Assembly (NCBI GenBank): GCA_027488055.1
Contig: JAIYCK010000297.1
Coordinates: 1 to 11,307, forward strand
Reading direction: 5' to 3'
Origin: Flavobacteriales bacterium
GTDB lineage: Bacteria > Bacteroidota > Bacteroidia > Flavobacteriales_D > Sanyastnellaceae
DNA length: 11,307 nt
Shown: in pieces, positions 7,159 through 11,307 of the stretch
Numbering within the stretch: position 1 is the stretch's first letter
Layout of the letters: each line of letters starts with the position of its first letter
The notes under the pieces: generated by a model
Told to the model about the DNA's origin: nothing
Seen by the model: the letters and a program-made list of their open reading frames with translations, nothing else
The model's database searches: none
Translations under genes and position numbers: made by a program

Positions 7159-8952
7159 GTGAAACTCAGATTTACCATATCGCGAAAAATTGGCACCGGT
7201 TTCGGGTTGTTTATCCTAGCCGTTGGCGTGGTATTCTATTTCACCAATCGCACGCTAACGCAGAGTAGGCAGATCAATCAACAAATCAACGAAGTATATG
7301 CCCCGAGCGTAAAAGAATTAGAACAACTCGAAAACTGGATCGTTCGTGCGCATCAATTGATGAAAACATGGGCCACCATTCAGCGGCGCGAAGATGATCT
7401 GGATCACCTGGAAGCTGTTGATTTGTGTGAGCACAACATACCTGAACAGGTCAAAAAAATCAAAGCCTACAGCCAAAATTGGGGCCCAGAGGAGCGTCAA
7501 AAATTGGCGAATCTATCGGATCTACTCGTCCGCTTGTTGAGCAGCTACAGCGAAATTCGAGCGGTTCTGCCCACATTTGACAGTTATGCTGATCCAATGA
7601 ATTCCATGCTGGCTGAGGAGTACTTTCTCTCAGGGGGAGATTTGGAAGAAACGTATGACGAAGCTCGTCGTTCGCTTATGGTACTAACGCGCATTCAACG
7701 CGAGAGTATGTCTGAAAAAATCGAAAGCATGAACAGTGCCTTTGATACACTCAACAAACTGCTTGTCAATATCGCTATTGTGGTCATCTTGAGCGGTATC
7801 ATACTTGCTTACTTGACGTCACAATCGATCATACGTCCAGTCAATTCATTGAAACGTAAACTGCAAAACTTGTCGCTGGGAATCTACTCCGTGCATGAGA
7901 CAAAAACAGGAAATGATGAAATAGGCGATATGGCAGGCGCCGTGCATACGCTAATATCCAACTTCGAACGCACCAAAGAATTCGCCTCATCTGTTGGGGC
8001 AGGTAACTTCAGTATCAGCTATGAGCCGCTGAGTGCGCACGATGAAATGGGCATGTCACTGATCCGAATGAAAGACGAATTGGCATCCTATCGCAATGAT
8101 ATGGAGCTCAAGGTGGAACAACAAACCATTGAAATTCGACTGCAGAAAGATGCTGTGCAAGCTCAGAATGAAAAAATAACGGAGCTCTACGACGACTTGC
8201 AATCAAGCATCGATTATGCGAAGCGTTTGCAAGAAACCATTTTGCCGAACAACGAGCTGATTCAATCCATGTTCCCCGAGAACTTTGTTCTTTTTAGGCC
8301 CAAAGCCACTGTCAGTGGGGATTTTTACTGGTTCAAACAAAAGGGCAATAAGAAAATATTTGCTGCAGCAGACTGCACGGGCCACGGAGTTCCCGGTGCC
8401 TTCATGAGTTTGGTGGGCCACAATGTATTAAATCAAGCTACCAAAGTATACAGCAGTCCCGCTCAAATTCTAAACAGTGCAAGCCGCCTAGCAGGAGAAG
8501 TTATGCGGGCCAATAGCGGCGAACATTACATGAAAGACGGAATGGATATCGCTTTGTGCACCTTTGATGAAGAGCTAATGGAGCTTGAATTCAGTGGAGC
8601 CCATAATCCAGTTTACATTATAAGGGACAATGAAGTCATAAGCCTAGATAGCAATCCATATAGCATCGGCACTTATGTCAACGGCGAAAAAGAATACTCC
8701 AACCATTCTATGAAAACCAAGGTCGGAGACTGTGTGTATTTATTCAGCGATGGGTTTGTGGATCAATTTGGTGGACCAAAGAACAAAAAATTCATGCGCA
8801 AGAATTTCAAGCAGATGCTTTTGAATGTGGCACACCTGCCGATGCCCGAGCAAAAACTGCGCATCATTGAGACGTTGGACGAATGGATTGGCGACCAAGA
8901 TCAAATTGATGACATTCTGCTCATCGGTGTGCGCATAGGCGCCAATAAATAG
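7159..8952 (+). CDS. Membrane sensor phosphatase: 4-helix-bundle, HAMP, SpoIIE-type PP2C
   Basis: An inner-membrane receptor of 597 residues whose output should be Mn/Mg-dependent Ser/Thr phosphatase activity. TM1 is at about 12-28. A helical periplasmic sensor resembling the 4HB-MCP type spans about 31-200, and TM2 about 202-220. A HAMP domain follows (about 221-273, Pro227, DEIG at 253-256). A second HAMP-like unit (about 274-318, DEMG at 295-298) leads into a coiled coil (to about 345) and the linker 'SIDYAKRLQETILP' (350-363), common before Bacteroidota SpoIIE domains. The PP2C domain (about 370-593) keeps its metal-site acidic residues: Asp388 in GDFYWF, Asp405 in ADCTGHGVPGAF, Asp463, Asp531 in SDGFVD, and Asp584/585 in DDILLIG. 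It therefore looks active. The start is a GTG immediately after the previous TAA. The substrate is not encoded nearby; in other systems it is a phosphorylated STAS anti-anti-sigma protein. Control by the YfiR-like protein is inferred. Confidence 0.96.
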   Translation: MKLRFTISRKIGTGFGLFILAVGVVFYFTNRTLTQSRQINQQINEVYAPSVKELEQLENWIVRAHQLMKTWATIQRREDDLDHLEAVDLCEHNIPEQVKKIKAYSQNWGPEERQKLANLSDLLVRLLSSYSEIRAVLPTFDSYADPMNSMLAEEYFLSGGDLEETYDEARRSLMVLTRIQRESMSEKIESMNSAFDTLNKLLVNIAIVVILSGIILAYLTSQSIIRPVNSLKRKLQNLSLGIYSVHETKTGNDEIGDMAGAVHTLISNFERTKEFASSVGAGNFSISYEPLSAHDEMGMSLIRMKDELASYRNDMELKVEQQTIEIRLQKDAVQAQNEKITELYDDLQSSIDYAKRLQETILPNNELIQSMFPENFVLFRPKATVSGDFYWFKQKGNKKIFAAADCTGHGVPGAFMSLVGHNVLNQATKVYSSPAQILNSASRLAGEVMRANSGEHYMKDGMDIALCTFDEELMELEFSGAHNPVYIIRDNEVISLDSNPYSIGTYVNGEKEYSNHSMKTKVGDCVYLFSDGFVDQFGGPKNKKFMRKNFKQMLLNVAHLPMPEQKLRIIETLDEWIGDQDQIDDILLIGVRIGANK

Positions 8953-8967
8953 GGCAGTCGTATCTCT

Positions 8968-9801
8968 TTAGGAAAATGCTGACATGTCCATCACATACGT
9001 ATCCACCGGATTCACACATAACACAGGTATCTGCGCTTCATTGGTGATCAATTGTTGCTCGTAGCTGCTGCTAAACACATTCATCAAACTGTTATCGTGA
9101 AAATTCATGATACAAATGAGATCGGCATCAACACTTGCGCTGTATTTTAAAAGATCTTTCACAAAGCCGTCGCTCTTATGCTCTGTAATCTCTACTTTGT
9201 ATGGAATGCCTCGCTCGTCGAGATACTGCTCTGCATAAATGATATTGCGCTCCAATTGATTCTTCAAAAATTCATCTGTTTCGCCAGGTGAAATAAGATG
9301 CACACTGCTGCCAAAATACTTAGCCATATCCGCCACCAGCGTCAACTTTTGTTTGGTCTCCTTGTGTAAATCCAAGGGCACAACCAAATTATGATAGCCG
9401 TGACTTCGAATCGTGCGCTCTTGCACCACGACAAAAGGAACCGAACTTTCAGTGACGATCTTAAGTGCCCGTCCGCCAGTCAAGAACTGCATACCACGTA
9501 GACCATGGGTGCCCATGATAATGAGACTCACTCCTTGTTCCACTGCTACTTTATCAATGTCTTCGAAAATGCTTCCTATGCGCACGGCCGTTTCAATTTC
9601 GATAGTGGACTCCCGTGCAATACGCTCTTGCAGGGCATTCAATTTCAATCGCGCCTCTGCTATTTGCTTTTTGTTATCGATCACATGAAGAATCAGTATG
9701 CCCGCATCAATTGTGCCAGCCACCAATAAGGCATGCTCGATGGCGGTATCACTTACTTTGGTAAAATCGGTCGGTACAAGGATGCGTTTTTCTTTCGTCA
9801 T
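8968..9801 (-). CDS. Universal stress protein, tandem two-domain UspA type
   Basis: A cytoplasmic protein of 277 residues from the ATG at 9801. An in-frame ATG nine codons upstream (9828) would add an unstructured polar stretch before 'KRILVPTDFT', where Usp proteins usually begin. The first Usp domain (about 5-128) has 'ILVPTDFT', 'LILHV' and 'IIMGTHGLRGMQFLTGGRA' (94-112), which resembles the ATP-binding G-x2-G-x9-G-(S/T) loop but ends G-G-R rather than G-S. The second domain (about 136-265) starts 'HNLVVPLDL' and ends 'IPVLCVNP'; the matching loop reads 'IMNFHDNSLMNVF' without the glycines, so it probably does not bind nucleotide. Such tandem Usps occur across Bacteroidota and are linked to stress survival. 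It converges with the phosphatase gene, with 15 bases between the stops, so the two transcripts probably overlap. Confidence 0.93.
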   Translation of the reverse strand: MTKEKRILVPTDFTKVSDTAIEHALLVAGTIDAGILILHVIDNKKQIAEARLKLNALQERIARESTIEIETAVRIGSIFEDIDKVAVEQGVSLIIMGTHGLRGMQFLTGGRALKIVTESSVPFVVVQERTIRSHGYHNLVVPLDLHKETKQKLTLVADMAKYFGSSVHLISPGETDEFLKNQLERNIIYAEQYLDERGIPYKVEITEHKSDGFVKDLLKYSASVDADLICIMNFHDNSLMNVFSSSYEQQLITNEAQIPVLCVNPVDTYVMDMSAFS

Positions 9802-9832
9802 AGGATGAGTGTTTGGATGATTTTTCAATGTG

Positions 9833-9840
9833 CGAATCTA
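9833..9840 (-). promoter_or_regulatory. Possible -7 element upstream of the Usp gene
   Basis: Read on the minus strand, 9840-9833 is TAGATTCG, one mismatch from TAnnTTTG. It lies about 31 bases upstream of the 9801 ATG. No convincing TTTG is seen at the -33 position, so this is a weak candidate. Confidence 0.25.
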
Positions 9841-9872
9841 ATGGTCAGAAGTGATATTTTAAAATGACTATG

Positions 9873-9918
9873 GCAAAATTTGCGGATGACTTCATCGGAA
9901 ATGCAGCATGGCCGATGA
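9873..9918. repeat. Two inverted repeats in the nadK-usp spacer
   Basis: The first is an 11-base palindrome, GCAAAATTTGC (9873-9883). The second is a 7-bp perfect stem, TCATCGG (9892-9898) with CCGATGA (9912-9918), around a 13-base loop. On the minus strand the larger stem lies about 50 bases past the nadK stop. It is not followed directly by a U-tract, so a standard intrinsic terminator is doubtful. The pair may instead be an operator or a processed 3' end ahead of usp. The rest of 9841-9966 shows nothing I can name. Confidence 0.3.
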
Positions 9919-9966
9919 TTCAAAGGGTGAACAATACAAATTAGTGCAACCTAGGCTTGGCTCATT

Positions 9967-10842
9967 TCAATTGCGTTTATCCAAGCCCCAGCCCAACTTA
10001 TGCCGAATGGTGTTGAAGAAGTTTTGGCCTTCCAATTGGACCAATCCTAGCTCGAACGGAGCGCGCGTTAGTTCAACGGCAGTGCCACATGGAATCACAA
10101 AGGAGCGACTGTCCATGGTAAGTAAACACTCTGCATTGCGACCTTCCGCACGAAGATTGACCTTATTGCTATTGCTGATCACAAAAGGTCGAACATTGAG
10201 ATTGTGGGGGGCAATGGGAGTTAACAATATCGTATTGCTGTCGGGCATTGTAATTGGTCCGCCACAACTCAGCGAATAAGCTGTGCTTCCGGTGGGAGTA
10301 GCCACGATCAATCCATCGGCCCAGTATGTACACATAAATCGATCGTTGACATAGGCTTGTACCGTCATCATTGTGCTGCGATCTTTATTGACCAAGGCTA
10401 CTTCGTTGAGGGCATATGGAAAGTCATCTAGCAAGGTATCACCTGCCTGAACAGCAATCAGCGTACGGTAATCAATGGAGAAGCGCTCGTTGATGAGTGC
10501 TTCCAACGATTCTTCAATTTCATCAATAGCTACGTTGGATAAAAAACCCAAACGGCCTGTGTTTACTCCAAGTACTGGGATTTTAGTGTCTCGTATGATT
10601 TCCGCTGTAGCAAGCAGGGTCCCATCTCCACCTATGCTGATTAAGAATGTGACATCGTTCAAGTCTTTGTGCGATTCGAAGATCTCTATGTTGGCAGGCA
10701 AAGCCACTTGTGTGACGATGAAAGAATAAAATTCACGGTATATGGTGAGGGTCACTCCTCTGCGCACAAGAGCGTCGATTAATTTCGATACAGAAACGGC
10801 TTGTTCTGGCTCAAACTTTTTTCCGAAAATGGCGAATTTCAA
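9967..10842 (-). CDS. nadK: NAD kinase
   Basis: Cytosolic enzyme that phosphorylates NAD to NADP, supplying reducing power for biosynthesis; 291 residues, the usual length. It has the diagnostic GGDGT at 71-75 with catalytic Asp73, 'NTGRLGFL' (94-101), 'LNEVAL' (145-150, the NE pair that contacts NAD) and the glycine-rich 'DGLIVATPTGSTAYSLSCGG' (176-195). The C-terminal beta region with 'IAPHNLNVRPFV' (210-221) is intact. The start codon is TTG: upstream in frame there is a stop after eight codons and no ATG or GTG, and 'KFAIFGKKF' right after TTG matches where family members begin. A purine-rich AGAAGG lies almost against the start, too close for normal spacing. The CBS-domain gene upstream on the same strand is its usual Bacteroidota neighbour, 89 bases away. 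Confidence 0.98.
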   Translation of the reverse strand: MKFAIFGKKFEPEQAVSVSKLIDALVRRGVTLTIYREFYSFIVTQVALPANIEIFESHKDLNDVTFLISIGGDGTLLATAEIIRDTKIPVLGVNTGRLGFLSNVAIDEIEESLEALINERFSIDYRTLIAVQAGDTLLDDFPYALNEVALVNKDRSTMMTVQAYVNDRFMCTYWADGLIVATPTGSTAYSLSCGGPITMPDSNTILLTPIAPHNLNVRPFVISNSNKVNLRAEGRNAECLLTMDSRSFVIPCGTAVELTRAPFELGLVQLEGQNFFNTIRHKLGWGLDKRN

Positions 10843-10931
10843 AATCCTTCTATTTTGCTGGTTTCAAAAACATATGCAAGATAGATCACAACGACAGGAC
10901 TGTTGCTAAAAAAACAACTCATTCTTGCACA

Positions 10932-11307
10932 TCAGATATTGAGAAAACGCATCAACTCGTCATATCGACGCTGAATATCTTCATTGTATTCGCGCTCTTG
11001 GTAACTTGCTTTGATGTGATAATTAAAGCGCTCTAGACTTTGAATAATTGGATTTAAGTCTGAGATATTTAACTTGAGATGCACTTCAATTTTGCCATCC
11101 TCACCAGGAGCTACGGAAGTACTTAAAATCTTTCCATCGTTTTCTTCCACGATACGCGCAATTTGCTGAAGCGTGTAGTCTTGAGACCACATTTCTAGCA
11201 CAATGATACCGCCCTTCTGAGTGCCACCTTGCATTTCATTGAGCTTCTCCACGAGATGATTGAGTGTGATCGAACCCATATATATATCTTCATGGTCAAC
11301 CACAGGA
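10932..11307 (-). CDS. CBS-domain protein with C-terminal ACT-like region (N-terminus beyond window)
   Basis: The frame stays open to the window edge; the codons before 'MGSITLNHLVEKL' read 'PVVDHEDIY', the usual final strand of a CBS domain, so the N-terminal part is outside. About 124 residues are visible. After the CBS end comes 'GGIIVLEMWSQDYTLQQIARIVEENDGKILS', an ACT-like regulatory fold, then 'LKLNISDLNPIIQSLERFNYHIKASY' and a terminal 'RRYDELMRFLNI'. This matches my recollection of a roughly 220-residue CBS protein encoded directly upstream of nadK in many Bacteroidota. CBS pairs usually bind adenosine nucleotides; a link to NAD(P) supply is suggested by position only. The GTG at 11303 is an internal Val codon, not a start. 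Confidence 0.86.
   Translation of the reverse strand, partial: PVVDHEDIYMGSITLNHLVEKLNEMQGGTQKGGIIVLEMWSQDYTLQQIARIVEENDGKILSTSVAPGEDGKIEVHLKLNISDLNPIIQSLERFNYHIKASYQEREYNEDIQRRYDELMRFLNI

Noticed and set aside
9908..10279. 123-codon plus-strand open frame
   Set aside because: It is mostly the complement of the conserved C-terminal half of nadK and has no domain pattern of its own.
10843..10931. Possible promoter or terminator between the CBS gene and nadK
   Set aside because: Only loose TAnnTTTG-like and GTTG/CAAC matches are present, with no consistent -33 spacing or strong stem; nothing supportable in these 89 bases.

Overview
The window reads as chromosomal DNA of a Bacteroidota bacterium. 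Four things point there: an orphan type IX secretion (T9SS) C-terminal sorting domain; a leucyl-tRNA synthetase with the long insert before KMSK that I associate with this phylum; the CBS-protein/nadK gene pair; and candidate promoters of the TAnnTTTG type. The phosphatase also carries the phylum-typical SIDYAKRLQETILP linker. I cannot assign a genus. No tRNA, rRNA, CRISPR array, insertion sequence or phage gene was seen.

Layout. (1) 1-1640 looks eroded. A plus-strand AMP-binding protein has lost nearly all adenylation motifs and its C-terminal domain, and a minus-strand T9SS sorting domain has no body and no ATG start. (2) 1693-4515 is leuS on the minus strand. (3) 4516-4791 is a divergent control region with TAnnTTTG elements facing both ways and several inverted repeats. 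(4) 4792-8952 is a tight four-gene plus-strand operon: a periplasmic YfiR-like (DUF4154) protein, two tandem paralogous exported TPR-like proteins, and a membrane 4HB-HAMP-SpoIIE/PP2C phosphatase. (5) 8968-9801 is a two-domain universal stress protein gene on the minus strand, ending 15 bases from the phosphatase stop. (6) 9967-10842 is nadK on the minus strand, with a TTG start. (7) 10932 to the window end is the C-terminal part of a CBS-domain protein, also minus.

How it fits together. leuS and nadK are housekeeping genes. The four-gene cluster is the most interesting part. In Pseudomonas, YfiR is a periplasmic repressor of the HAMP-containing diguanylate cyclase YfiN. Here a YfiR-like protein is linked to a HAMP-containing PP2C phosphatase instead, with two paralogous periplasmic or envelope helical-repeat proteins between them. 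That suggests an envelope-sensing module whose output is protein dephosphorylation. No phosphatase substrate (STAS protein, anti-sigma kinase or histidine kinase) is visible in the window.
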